Below are positions 17,952-26,529 of a stretch of 59,719 nt of DNA, in pieces. This stretch comes from Chloroflexota bacterium (GTDB taxonomy: Bacteria; Chloroflexota; Anaerolineae; Aggregatilineales; Phototrophicaceae). A model generated the notes under the pieces. The model made no database searches and was not told the DNA's origin. It was given only the letters and a program-made list of their open reading frames with translations. The first letter of the stretch is position 1. Every line of letters starts with the position of its first letter. The stretch is from the NCBI GenBank assembly GCA_011525385.1, contig WTGF01000021.1, forward strand, positions 1-59,719. Reading direction: 5' to 3'. The position numbers were made by a program, and so were the translations under genes.

Positions 17952-19082
17952 TTACTCATCTTGTCTCCACTCGAAGACGGCTTTGACCGGCAGGTGATCG
18001 GAACCGATCGGGCCGCCCATACTCGCTGCCACGGTCCGCAATTCGTCGCTGTGCCAAATATAGTCGATGCGCAAGAAGGGGTGAACAATCCGCGGCAAGC
18101 CAATAACTTCGGCCACCGGCCAGGTACGTCCGGCGCCCGTGCCCGCCTCCCGCCAGGCGTCATTTATCTGCGCGGCGATCTCGTCATAGATAAGCGAGCT
18201 GTCGCTCATGTTGAAGTCGCCCGCCACCAGGTACGGTTTGCTCTCGTCGCGGATAATTTCCAGCAGGCGACGGGCCTGCGCGTTACGGCGCGCTTCGTTG
18301 TAACGCAGCAGCATATCCAGCGCGAAATGCCCAGAGGGATGCCAATTCGCCTGTGGCAAGGCCAGGTGCGCGGCGTAAACTGCCAGCTCGCGTCCGTTCT
18401 GATCCAGCAGAAGTCGCAGCGCCAAGCGCCCGGGATCGTCTTCAATGGATAGAATCTGCCGCTCGAGGATGGCATAGCGAGAGAAGATGCGTACGCTGCC
18501 CGCGATATGATCTTCATGCGCATAGATATCGTAGAGCCGCTGCAAGCGATGGTCGTATCCCTCGGCCGTTTCCTGCAACACGATGACATCGGCGCCGGCG
18601 GACAGCAGCCAATCGGTCGCCTCGTCCAACTCCGCATTGCTGCCCTGCACGTTGAATGTCACGACCGAGAAGGTCTCGCCACCCGGTGGTTCAATCGCCT
18701 TATAGCGGCCGGGCCAGGCAAAGCAGATCAAACCGACGAGTATCAAGGCGATTTGCAGCAGGGCGCTCCAGCGGTCGCGCAGCTGCGACAGCAATGCCCG
18801 GCGATGACGTTTCGCCTTCTGCGAGCCATGGGAAGGGTTCTTACCCAAGCGCGAAAGCGCCGTCCCTTGACGAGCGGCGATGATGGACAAGGGAAAAGTC
18901 AGCGCCAGGGGCATGTACCAATAGGGCGCGAAGGTATTCGCCAGGTCAACTAACCAGAAGCCGCTGATGCGCATGAGACGCAAGAGCGTAAACAAAGCGA
19001 CCAAAGCCGCATAAAATGCCACCAGATGACTGGCCGGTCCCGACAGTCGACGGACGAATCGTTGCAAGGCTGACCAAGACAT
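17952..19082 (-). CDS. Membrane-anchored endonuclease/exonuclease/phosphatase family protein
   Basis: 376 residues. The first 135 hold three to four hydrophobic segments; the C-terminal 240 form an EEP (DNase I-like) domain. EEP motifs are present in order: VTFNVQGSN, VIVLQETAEG (metal-binding Glu), AAHLALP, LVAGDFNMSDSS (Asp-x-Asn), RIDYIWHS and GSDHLPVKAVFEW (catalytic Asp-His). Such membrane-fused EEP proteins are common and are annotated as phosphatases or nucleases, but the substrate is not known. No partner gene is adjacent. Confidence 0.82.
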   Translation of the reverse strand: MSWSALQRFVRRLSGPASHLVAFYAALVALFTLLRLMRISGFWLVDLANTFAPYWYMPLALTFPLSIIAARQGTALSRLGKNPSHGSQKAKRHRRALLSQLRDRWSALLQIALILVGLICFAWPGRYKAIEPPGGETFSVVTFNVQGSNAELDEATDWLLSAGADVIVLQETAEGYDHRLQRLYDIYAHEDHIAGSVRIFSRYAILERQILSIEDDPGRLALRLLLDQNGRELAVYAAHLALPQANWHPSGHFALDMLLRYNEARRNAQARRLLEIIRDESKPYLVAGDFNMSDSSLIYDEIAAQINDAWREAGTGAGRTWPVAEVIGLPRIVHPFLRIDYIWHSDELRTVAASMGGPIGSDHLPVKAVFEWRQDE

Positions 19083-19194
19083 GCCAGGCTGACCTCAGTC
19101 TCGAAGAACGTGAATGTTCATTATACACGGCCCGTCCGCAAATGGCTTCGCGGCTCGCCAAACAGGACAGGGCAATCGCATCAAATTATTTTTT

Positions 19195-19328
19195 CACCAC
19201 CGAGGACACCGAGAGCACCGAGATTTAACCGCGAGCCTGTCAAAATAGAGGCGATGCAAGGCGACATACCATGTCGCCCGAAAGCGCAAAGCCCTGTAGC
19301 ATCGGGCGACCAGATTGGTCGCCCCTAC
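19195..19328. repeat. Decayed MITE fragment plus REP-like palindromes
   Basis: This stretch holds a MITE core without ends (ACCACCGAGGACACCGAGAG from about 19198), then the palindrome GGCGACAT-ACC-ATGTCGCC (19260-19278) and a GGGCGACC...GGTCGCCCCTAC palindrome at 19304-19328. Positions 19267-19317 (51 bp) recur without mismatch at 59611-59661. No gene is visible in 19083-19573. Confidence 0.75.
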
Positions 19329-19384
19329 GTTTCGTTAGATTTATGCGACATTCGACGGTTATTGATTTTGAAGCGATTGCCCTG

Positions 19385-19539
19385 GGTAGTGTATCCTTTT
19401 CGGTTGAAACAGGAAATTTTAACCACCGAGGACACCGAGAGCACCGAGAATAATCTTACAGTATTGTTGCTCTCCGTGTTCTTTGCGGATTTGTAGTGAA
19501 ATGAATTATTTCAATTTCAACCGAATTCGATACAGTACC
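19385..19539. mobile_element. MITE copy B (155 bp)
   Basis: Same inverted ends as copy A, GGTAGTGTATCC at the left and GATACAGTACC at the right, and the same core. From the core to the right end it is almost identical to copy C (52228), which implies recent spread. No clear target duplication is seen at this copy. Confidence 0.82.
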
Positions 19540-19573
19540 GCGGCTTGCCAATCAGGAAACACGACCGATGAAT

Positions 19574-20596
19574 CTATTCGCGCTGCAGTTCTGCCGTCAG
19601 ACCTTTTCGCATGTCCTCCGACACAAAGGCAACCCGCAGCGCATTCCGGGTGAAATCAAGCAAGTCGGCTTTGCTGAATCCCAGATGATGCGCGAGCGCG
19701 TATTCTCGTCCGATCGTCGTCGACATTTGCACCGGATCATCGGTGCAGAGTGTGATCGGGACGCCCGCCTCGACGAAGCGGCGGATGGGATGGGTTTCAT
19801 AGGACGGAACTGCGCCGAGGATCACATTGCAGCTCAAAGCGACCTCGACAGTTACGCCGCTAGCGGCCACCTGCTCCAGCAAATGAGGATGATAACCAGC
19901 CTGTGTGGCGTGACCTAATCGCTTGAGACCCGGCAGCTTGAGCGCCGCCGGAATATTGACAGGCGAGTTTTCGGCGACGTGCGCGGTGATGCCCAGACCC
20001 GCCGAGGCCAGGCGATCGGCAATGCGATAAGCCCCTGTCCAGTCGGCTTCGGTCTCATAAGGCTGGTTGAACAAATCCGCGCCGAAGATCAAACCGTCCT
20101 TGCCCCAGCGCTCATAGCGTTTGACCAAGGGCTCAAGTATATCCTCATCCTGTTGCAGGTATATGAATGGGATGACGGCGGCCTGAAAACGCGGGTAGCG
20201 CGCCCGCAGCTTTTGCGCAGCTGCCTTAATCAGTTCGAGGCACTCCGGTCGCTCCGCCATATCTTTACCCGGACGGATTTCTGCCAGGATAGAGCCATCG
20301 GCCGCCGATTCCTCAAAAATATCAACGATACGCGCGATGAAATTATCGCCGCGCTTGTCAGCTTCAAACAATTCTGGAAAGGGCTTGGACAAGTGCTGCA
20401 AGCGATCCCCGCCCGGCGCTTCAGTTTGCATCAGCCAGCGCGCCCAAGCCCGCCAATCATAGGGTTTGCGGCCCTGTCGCTTCGCCAGCACACGATCAAG
20501 CCGCGGCGACCATTCGGCGTGAATATGAATATCCGCTTTGGGCAAACGCGCGATTTCAGCCGGAATCGGGATATCCGCCAGCGGGTCTAAAGCCAT
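19574..20596 (-). CDS. Adenosine deaminase family protein
   Basis: 340 residues from ATG 20596 (MALDPLADIP); a longer reading to 20680 overlaps the next gene and is less likely. It is a TIM-barrel metal-dependent deaminase. Zinc ligands and catalytic residues appear as KADIHIHAEW (H-x-H), ITAHVAEN (His plus the proton-shuttling Glu), RLGHAT (His) and LCTDDP (the Asp ligand plus second Asp). The usual THLDG is replaced by IHAEW, so the substrate may not be adenosine itself; relatives include adenine and aminofutalosine deaminases. It would act in purine salvage or a related route in the cytoplasm. Confidence 0.82.
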   Translation of the reverse strand: MALDPLADIPIPAEIARLPKADIHIHAEWSPRLDRVLAKRQGRKPYDWRAWARWLMQTEAPGGDRLQHLSKPFPELFEADKRGDNFIARIVDIFEESAADGSILAEIRPGKDMAERPECLELIKAAAQKLRARYPRFQAAVIPFIYLQQDEDILEPLVKRYERWGKDGLIFGADLFNQPYETEADWTGAYRIADRLASAGLGITAHVAENSPVNIPAALKLPGLKRLGHATQAGYHPHLLEQVAASGVTVEVALSCNVILGAVPSYETHPIRRFVEAGVPITLCTDDPVQMSTTIGREYALAHHLGFSKADLLDFTRNALRVAFVSEDMRKGLTAELQRE

Positions 20597-20669
20597 GTCG
20601 CCTCGCAAGCGATCGCAGGCTGTGACTGGAGGCTGCTGCCGAGCGCAAGCCGCGAGCGCCCAGGTTACA

Positions 20670-21074
20670 TCACAGCACAAGCAGCGAGATGAGGACCAGC
20701 GCCACGAAAAGCCCCGCCGCCAGGATGCCCATGTTACGCAGGTCCTTGATCACGAAGCCGTAATCGGCGCGCAGTTCTTCTTCAGAAACTTCTTTGGTGG
20801 GGTTCGCCAGCAGATCGGCAACGTACTCGGCATCCAACGCGCCTTCGTCTTTGCGCCGTTCCAGTTGCACGGCTTGCAGGTCCCGACGGCGGCGGCGCTG
20901 TCTGCGCGGGGCTTCCGCAGTGGCAGAGCCGACGACAACGCCAGATGGCGCGTTTTCTTGCGCTGTCGCTTCCGTTTCGCTCGCGACTGCTTCGTCGCCG
21001 CCCGTGGCGGCCTGACGCGCTTGCTCCAGCACGGCTTTGGAGATATTGGGTTTTTTGCGCCTGCGTTTGGCCAT
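20670..21074 (-). CDS. Basic/acidic protein with C-terminal membrane helix
   Basis: 134 residues from ATG 21074 (MAKRRRKKPN). A strongly basic N-terminus is followed by an Ala/Glu/Thr-rich stretch, an Arg cluster (PRRQRRRRRD), a conserved-looking segment (EGALDAEYVADLLANPTKEVSEEELRADYG, split here only by my reading) and a final hydrophobic helix (about 113-133). Tail-anchored; function not recognised. It is divergent neither in strand nor codon use from adenosine deaminase, which begins 74 nt further on. Confidence 0.6.
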   Translation of the reverse strand: MAKRRRKKPNISKAVLEQARQAATGGDEAVASETEATAQENAPSGVVVGSATAEAPRRQRRRRRDLQAVQLERRKDEGALDAEYVADLLANPTKEVSEEELRADYGFVIKDLRNMGILAAGLFVALVLISLLVL

Positions 21075-21235
21075 GCGGCATCGCTCCATCGACTAGCTGA
21101 ACATACTCGCATTATGGCAAAGGAAAAGCGCCATGACAAGCGGGCGTGTTCTTGGGCGCGGGGCACCGGGGATTTACCACAGAGGCGCAGAAGTAAAACC
21201 AGGTGAGTCATGCAACTCGAAAATAAAAGTCGGCG

Positions 21236-21352
21236 GTAGGGGCGACCCATTGGGTCGCCCGCAAAACCTAGCCGGAACGGCGGGCGAGCCAAGGCTCGCC
21301 CCTACGGCTTTCGACTTTGATGACGTTGTAGGGGCGACCAATCTGGTCGCCC
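21236..21352. repeat. Cluster of three REP-like palindromes
   Basis: Three near-perfect palindromes lie within 117 nt: 21236-21260 (GGGGCGACCC-ATT-GGGTCGCCC core), 21282-21305 (GGGCGAGCC-AA-GGCTCGCCC) and 21328-21352 (GGGGCGACCA-AT-CTGGTCGCCC). The third is the exact reverse complement of the one at 19304-19328. All carry GTAGG or CCTAC on one side. They fill the gap 21075-21506, where no gene is seen. Confidence 0.8.
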
Positions 21353-21506
21353 GAAAATCACCTGAGTTTTTTCAGATTTTGTGGCGATATCGCGTCTGGT
21401 GAAAAACTGTCCTGTCCTCAGCATTGCTATGGGGGGAGGGAGGTAGACTAAAGATAGGCGCGATTCAGGTATTGTGGTGTTTGCAACCGGGCCCAGCGCG
21501 TATCCC

Positions 21507-23210
21507 TTACTGCGATTGGGACGGTCGTTTTTCCAGCAATGTCCGCAATTGCTCGAAGCTGATGCCATATTGCCGGGCGATTTCCCGCGCATAGCTCTGG
21601 CCGCGCGGCGGCGCTGCCAGCACACGGTAGGTGCGTCGCAGTCCGGACGCGTCCTCTTCGACTTCCGAGATCAAGCTCCTCACACGACTATCGCCCGATA
21701 CCGCATCGTTGATACTTTCGCAGTCCACGGCCAATTCGTGCAAATGCGTCACGAAGACAGCGCGCGCGCCCAAGATACGCAAGCAGCTTAGAACATCCCG
21801 CGCCAGAAAGTAGCTTTCGGTGGCGCTGGTGCTGGCCAGCGATTCATTCATCAGAATCAGGCTATGCGAAGTCGCTCGACTGAAGATCTCGCGCAGGCGC
21901 TTGGCTTCTTCGCCCAGCCGTCCGCTTTCCATCTCCGGATCCTCTTCGACCGGGAAATGCAGGCATATGGCATCGACCGGGCTTAAGGTCGCCGCAGCCG
22001 CCGGCAGGTACAAGCCCGATTGCGCCATCACGTGCAGCAAACCAATCGCGCCCATCCAGGTGGTCTTGCCGCCGCGATTGGGCCCTGTCAAAACGTGGAT
22101 GCGGCCCTGGGCATCGAAACGGGCATCGTTGCCCACGATATACGCCCCCAGGTCCTCGCCCCGGTGCTGCCGGCTGAGGCGCAAGGCAAGATCGAGATTC
22201 ACCATGCCGCGCACATCCATGCGGCGCTCCTCTGGGGGCAAGAGGGTCGGTTTGCACATGAGCAAGCCCTGATCGCGCAGCTTTGAAATCATCCCCGCTG
22301 CGCCGATATAGAAGGCAATTTCGGTTTCAATGGCGCGCAGCATGCGGCTGTTGACCCGAGCGTAAGCAGCCAGGGCGCGATTGATCGGTCGAATCACATC
22401 ATCCAGGATTTTGCGCAAATCGCCGAAAACGCTGTTGCCCCCCAGACGATCCAGGGTCTCGCGGCGCGTTGCCATGATGCCGCCGCCGCTTGTCGAGGGC
22501 GCCTGATGCAAGGGACCGATACCGCGCATTTCCTCCTCGTCATCGCTCCCCCATAACTTGCGAAAGAAACGGGGACCCTTGAAACGGCGGCGGTTGATCG
22601 ACAGCAAGGTGGCGGCCACCGGTCGCAGGTCCGGCGACAGATTGACGCCGATTGTGACACTGACGATCTCGCGAATACGGTCGCGCAGTTCCGGCAATTC
22701 CGCCGCCATCTGCTGGAAGAGGGGATCTTGCACGGTCCGCGTCACTTGCTCCGCCAACTTATGCCAGGCGCAGGCCTTCAGCGCCGGCCGAGCGCCTTGC
22801 AGCAGCACATCCAACTCGGTGACGCATTCCACATAATTTTCCAGCTCCGTCAAGCGGGAAAGCACCAGCGCCAATTCGTGACGGCGGGCGCGGATATCCC
22901 TGACAGTTTCGCCCAAACCGCGAATCTTGGGCAGCAACTCCGTCAGCCCGGCCGTGAAATCCGGCTGATTAAGACAGTCGTCAAGCACCTCGTGGCGATA
23001 GGCCAGGGTCTCGATATCGGTCAGCAGCGTGCAAAGGATGTCGCGAATCGCGCGCGTGTAATCGCGATAAGGTGAAATCTCTTCCGCGATGACCCCGATT
23101 CTCAAGTCATCGTGCCGAGCAAAAGACTGTGAGGAGGCGGCGCTTGCCCTGCGGCGATCGCGCCATAAAAGGCTAATCAAATCCGGCTCGACGGGGCGAT
23201 TCTGGAACAT
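21507..23210 (-). CDS. MutS-like ATPase lacking the mismatch-recognition domain
   Basis: A 567-residue protein with a helical lever-type region (about 60-330) and a C-terminal MutS ABC-ATPase. Walker A is GPNRGGKTT (376-384), the signature region is ESGRLGEEAKRLREIF, Walker B is SLILMNESLAST and the dimer His switch is VTHLHELA. The N-terminal mismatch-binding domain with its Phe-x-Glu is absent and the protein is far shorter than MutS1 (about 850), so it is not the main mismatch repair protein. It also lacks the Smr domain of MutS2. Such stand-alone proteins are of unknown role, possibly recombination or DNA-structure handling. Confidence 0.82.
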   Translation of the reverse strand: MFQNRPVEPDLISLLWRDRRRASAASSQSFARHDDLRIGVIAEEISPYRDYTRAIRDILCTLLTDIETLAYRHEVLDDCLNQPDFTAGLTELLPKIRGLGETVRDIRARRHELALVLSRLTELENYVECVTELDVLLQGARPALKACAWHKLAEQVTRTVQDPLFQQMAAELPELRDRIREIVSVTIGVNLSPDLRPVAATLLSINRRRFKGPRFFRKLWGSDDEEEMRGIGPLHQAPSTSGGGIMATRRETLDRLGGNSVFGDLRKILDDVIRPINRALAAYARVNSRMLRAIETEIAFYIGAAGMISKLRDQGLLMCKPTLLPPEERRMDVRGMVNLDLALRLSRQHRGEDLGAYIVGNDARFDAQGRIHVLTGPNRGGKTTWMGAIGLLHVMAQSGLYLPAAAATLSPVDAICLHFPVEEDPEMESGRLGEEAKRLREIFSRATSHSLILMNESLASTSATESYFLARDVLSCLRILGARAVFVTHLHELAVDCESINDAVSGDSRVRSLISEVEEDASGLRRTYRVLAAPPRGQSYAREIARQYGISFEQLRTLLEKRPSQSQ

Positions 23211-23345
23211 TCTTCTCCGTTCGGTTGCGCTATTCGTCCGTCCACCATGATAACAGCCGCTCGGCAGCGGCGAAAAGGTCTGTCAAGCACAGACAGATGT
23301 ATGAAGCTTCTGCAGCGATGAGCGGGTCTGACTATTGCAAGAAAC

Positions 23346-23366
23346 AAAAAGCGACCCTGCGGTCGC
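23346..23366 (-). terminator. Rho-independent terminator of the 23412-23816 gene
   Basis: On the minus strand GCGACC-GCAG-GGTCGC is followed directly by TTTTT. It lies 45 nt past the stop of the hypothetical gene and before the MutS-like gene, which therefore needs its own promoter. Confidence 0.75.
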
Positions 23367-23411
23367 CCTGATTCTCGCTGCCATTGGGCTGGGCAACATG
23401 GGGACTCCGCG

Positions 23412-23816
23412 CTAGTTGAGTTTCATCCTGCGCAGGCCTTGAAAGGCGGGATTACCCTGAATTTCTTTCCAGCGGGCATCGCCGCCGTCGGTATGCCACT
23501 CGACTACGAACATGCCATCGCTGTCCTGATAGGTGAAAATGGGTTTCAAGCCGAGAAGAATCTGTCGGATGGTGCCGATAACCTCTTTACGTTCTTCGCC
23601 CATGCGCAGGGTGAAGTATTGACCGGCCACAAATTCGAAGAACATCGGCATGCCGTCGAGGCTGCCTTCCATCTTGATTGGCGCCTCCGCCCGCGTGCAA
23701 CTCATGAAAACGTTCTGCAACCGGTTATTCCACAAACTATGGTTGACGCGCTCCTCAATGTAATAGGGACGCGCCTCGGGCGTGGAATAAAACCATTGTC
23801 GGGAGGTGTTTGCCAT
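23412..23816 (-). CDS. Hypothetical protein
   Basis: 134 residues from ATG 23816 (MANTSRQWFYSTPEA); a longer frame to 23897 exists. No signal peptide or membrane helix. The sequence is mixed alpha/beta with many aromatic residues (EGSLDGMPMFFEFVAGQYFTL, cut here to 20: read 52-72). No family recognised. It ends at a clear terminator, so it is a single-gene transcript. Confidence 0.6.
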   Translation of the reverse strand: MANTSRQWFYSTPEARPYYIEERVNHSLWNNRLQNVFMSCTRAEAPIKMEGSLDGMPMFFEFVAGQYFTLRMGEERKEVIGTIRQILLGLKPIFTYQDSDGMFVVEWHTDGGDARWKEIQGNPAFQGLRRMKLN

Positions 23817-24009
23817 CGAACCGCATCTCCACTTGTTTAGGCCAGCGCAATGTCGCAAGTTTACCGCATAGCCCCAAAATGCGAAAAGGGGAAACATCCA
23901 TCACATGCCGTCTTAACTGACCCTTTCCAGAAAACCCGAGATTCATAAGCCGCCGGGCGCGGGAGCAATCCCCACCGTCAGAGTTGATGTCAAATAGATC
24001 AAATAGACC

Positions 24010-24038
24010 AGAACATTTGTTCTATTATATGCTAGAAT
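24010..24038 (+). promoter_or_regulatory. SOS box (GAAC-N4-GTTC) overlapping the promoter of the LexA-like gene
   Basis: AGAACATTTGTTCT (24010-24023) is a perfect palindrome matching the Gram-positive LexA box GAAC-N4-GTTC. A -10-like TAGAAT is at 24033-24038, so the box covers the -35 position where bound repressor would block polymerase. It lies 58 nt ahead of the ATG of a LexA-type DNA-binding protein, which suggests autoregulation. A short tandem ATCAAATAG pair precedes it (about 23990-24008). Confidence 0.8.
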
Positions 24039-24080
24039 ATAGCGGTATTCATATAGTCACGCCTACGAAAGGAATCGTAA

Positions 24081-24308
24081 ATGGGCTACCGTGACCACCG
24101 CAGCAAAGGCATTTTTGACTTCATCTGTCGTTATACCAGCGAACACGGCTTTCCACCGACCTTGGGCGAAATCGCAGCATCACAGGGTTTCAAGTCCAAT
24201 GCCGGTGTCATCCGCCACTTGGACAAATTGGAGAAATGGGGCTGGATTTCGCGCTTCCACGGCAATGCGCGTAGTATTCGCATCTTGCGGCGGTGTGAGC
24301 AGGAATGA
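24081..24308 (+). CDS. Minimal LexA-type DNA-binding protein without protease domain
   Basis: 75 residues that match only the N-terminal winged helix of LexA: GIFDFICRYTSEHGFPPTLGEIA, the recognition helix SNAGVIRHLDKLEKWG and the wing WISRFHGNARSIRIL. The S24 autoprotease/dimerisation domain, with its Ala-Gly cleavage site and Ser-Lys dyad, is absent; the gene ends in TGA where that domain should begin. AAAGGA lies 7 nt before the ATG. Given the SOS box ahead of it, it probably binds the same operator. Without the protease half it could not be cleaved by RecA-driven autolysis, so it may act as a damage-induced brake or competitor of full LexA. That role is inference. Confidence 0.8.
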   Translation: MGYRDHRSKGIFDFICRYTSEHGFPPTLGEIAASQGFKSNAGVIRHLDKLEKWGWISRFHGNARSIRILRRCEQE

Positions 24309-24309
24309 C

Positions 24310-24852
24310 CTAATGCAAGTAGCGAAAACCTTTTTCAGCGATCAGTTCCGCGGCGATAATCACGCCCGAGTGTGGCAGGACGTAAAGTTGATAGAGTTCA
24401 CCGTTGGCGAACTCCCGGACGAGCGACGCGTCCAGCAGTTTGTAAGTCTCCAATTCCACGCGCAAGGAATGATAGAAGGGATGGGTGCGCATGGCATAAC
24501 GACTGGTGCGCCCTTTAATGATACGCACGGCTTCCGAATCACGGTCAAAAACCAACTGTTGAGCAAACCGGCCGACGCTGCTGGTAACGTAAACCATGAT
24601 GCCGACCATCACCAATTCGATGCCCAGCGCGATCGGCAGCAACAAAACGCGCACAAAGGACAAGAGCACCACAGCTGCGGTTACCAGTATCGCCAGACCG
24701 ACGCAGCGCTTGATGACCTGTGAGGATTGCGCCTGAAACAGATCAATATGTGTCTGCAGCATATCGATCTGCGCGGCGCTCATCAAACCGAGACGGTTGT
24801 TCCTGAGGTCGTTTTCGCTGGCGGCGATCGTCTGTTTTTCTGCCGCTTTCAT
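24310..24852 (-). CDS. Two-helix membrane protein
   Basis: 180 residues. Two adjacent hydrophobic segments (about 47-68, VIKRCVGLAILVTAAVVLL, and 70-88) form a membrane hairpin between a charged N-terminal helix (residues 1-45, MLQTHIDLFQAQSS) and a C-terminal soluble part of about 90 residues. No family recognised. It converges on the LexA-like gene with a 1-nt gap between stops. Confidence 0.6.
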   Translation of the reverse strand: MKAAEKQTIAASENDLRNNRLGLMSAAQIDMLQTHIDLFQAQSSQVIKRCVGLAILVTAAVVLLSFVRVLLLPIALGIELVMVGIMVYVTSSVGRFAQQLVFDRDSEAVRIIKGRTSRYAMRTHPFYHSLRVELETYKLLDASLVREFANGELYQLYVLPHSGVIIAAELIAEKGFRYLH

Positions 24853-25064
24853 CGGGCTTGTCCATGGATAAGCGAGTTGTCTGTCAATTCTAACAAGAAA
24901 TCAGGCAGGGCTCAATGAATCTGACCGCGGGAACGCCCTGAAACCTTGACCCTCGCGGACCAGGTCACGTCACATCAAGTCCTCGGCGCTTGAGAATATG
25001 CTCCGGGACCGGCGGGGACGCTTGTCGGCGGCGAGCGCCGTCCCGGGAGAATACCGGGATTAAT

Positions 25065-25835
25065 TCAGACGGAAGCGGGAGCCGGCATGTACTCGGTCAA
25101 ATAAGCCGCAAGCTGATCGCGCGTGAATACATAAGAGAGTCGCGCCACCTCATCAAGCAGCGACTGCGGGATAAAGCGCCAAAGGCGTCGCTGCATCGCC
25201 GCCGGATCATCGAGCGCCTCGCGCACAAGCGCCGGGTCCATCTTCAGGCGCTGGCCAAATATCTCCAGCGTCAGGCTGTCGCCGGCTGGATCGAGTTGTC
25301 CGGCGACTAGATCACGCCACTGGGACAGAATCGCGTCGGGCATGAAGGGCAGCCAGCTCTGTGGCTGGGAACGGCGCAGCGAACCCGCCTGCCAGTCTGC
25401 CAGGGCCCGCTCGTCGCGCTCGTCCAATACCGTCAGAATCAAATGCAGGGCGAAGAATTTGTCGCGCCGCTCCACACCAGGCCACTCCCGGCCCCAAAAA
25501 TGCGGCCGCACCATTTTCAGCGCCCAGGCTTCGTCCGCAGCCAAATGCGCCACATAGCCGGCCAGGAAGGCCAAATGCGCTTCGTCCCCGGCCGCTTGCA
25601 GTTGGGGATGCAGCCGCAGCATGGCCCGCCAGGGGCGCTCAATCATGGGTTGGCCGTAGGCATAGAAATGCGTGACCTCGCGCCCATCGCCACTGGCAAC
25701 GCGGGCATCGGCGACAATGCTGCCCAGTTGAAAAGCCGGACGCTGCCGCAGCAGCAAGTCACGATAGAGCGAAGGCAGAGCGTCGTCGCCGAGCAAGTCT
25801 TGCGCGATTTTGAGGTGGGTGAAGGGTGTAGGCAT
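25065..25835 (-). CDS. Zinc-dependent phospholipase C-like (PF00882-type) protein
   Basis: 256 residues from ATG 25835 (MPTPFTHLKIAQDLL). The opening TPFTHL, then LGSIVADAR, EVTHFYAYG and LAGYVAHLAADEAW follow the spacing of His and Asp metal ligands in the zinc-dependent phospholipase C/S1-P1 nuclease-like fold. No signal peptide, so it is probably cytoplasmic and its substrate need not be a phospholipid. Short, single-gene unit. Confidence 0.7.
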   Translation of the reverse strand: MPTPFTHLKIAQDLLGDDALPSLYRDLLLRQRPAFQLGSIVADARVASGDGREVTHFYAYGQPMIERPWRAMLRLHPQLQAAGDEAHLAFLAGYVAHLAADEAWALKMVRPHFWGREWPGVERRDKFFALHLILTVLDERDERALADWQAGSLRRSQPQSWLPFMPDAILSQWRDLVAGQLDPAGDSLTLEIFGQRLKMDPALVREALDDPAAMQRRLWRFIPQSLLDEVARLSYVFTRDQLAAYLTEYMPAPASV

Positions 25836-25936
25836 ACGAGGAATTGTAAAGCGGTCGCGGCGCAATGACGAGAGGAGAATCGATACAATTGTCCGGCTTG
25901 CGCCTGCCGGTTCCTCACAGGTCTTTCCTGGCGAAG

Positions 25937-26416
25937 CTATTGACGAAGAATGCGCCCTATTTGCTCTATATGATCGGCGTCATGGAGCAGCACATGGACG
26001 ACAGGCATCGCGAGGTCAACTTCATCACCCATGGCGAAACGCCCCACACGTTCCCATTGTTCATCTTGCAGCGGCGATAGACAGTTTATGAGTTCGCGGC
26101 GGGTCGAACAATAGTCCTCCAATACATCGCGCAAATCCTGATTGGCATAATCGTTTTCGACCACCATAGCCAGGCGCGCATCCGCGTCATAGAGCCGAAA
26201 AATTGGGTTGTCTTCGTCGAGGATTCGCTTGATGCGTTCAAAGAAAATCTCTTGATAATCCCGCAGATGGCACAGGATCTCGATCACGTTCCAACCCCCC
26301 GGGCCATCGCTGATGCTTTGCGCCTGTTCTTGGGAAACTCCCTCGAGGATCAAAACCAGGATTTGATATGACTTATCCAAGCCCTCGATGAGCCAGTCCT
26401 TGGGCATACCCTTCAC
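25937..26416 (-). CDS. DinB-like four-helix protein
   Basis: 159 residues. A GTG start at 26416 is chosen because GGAGG lies 7 nt upstream; the ATG at 26407 has no such site. The helices and the WNVIEILCHLRDYQEIFFERI segment plus HDADHIEQIGRILRQ at the C-terminus are typical of DinB/DUF664 proteins, whose metal site uses three His: here H in LCHL and the two His of LLHDADH fit. These enzymes are thiol or small-molecule transferases (bacillithiol/mycothiol type), function here unassigned. Confidence 0.72.
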   Translation of the reverse strand: MKGMPKDWLIEGLDKSYQILVLILEGVSQEQAQSISDGPGGWNVIEILCHLRDYQEIFFERIKRILDEDNPIFRLYDADARLAMVVENDYANQDLRDVLEDYCSTRRELINCLSPLQDEQWERVGRFAMGDEVDLAMPVVHVLLHDADHIEQIGRILRQ

Positions 26417-26529
26417 GGCAAGGCCTCCTGCAGTTCTCGATAGAGCCGACTGTCCTGCTGGTCGTTGAGAAAAGTATATCCGCTTTTAGCGGAGCTTCGC
26501 CAAGTTTGCGCCGCGACAAGTGAGCCGGC

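Noticed and set aside
21133..21402. 89-codon + strand frame
   Set aside because: It runs through three palindromic repeats and has no protein-like composition.
24306..24308. UGA stop of the mini-LexA gene as a second selenocysteine codon
   Set aside because: Readthrough gives only about 17 unrelated residues, no Cys-homologous position is known and no SECIS-like hairpin is evident.
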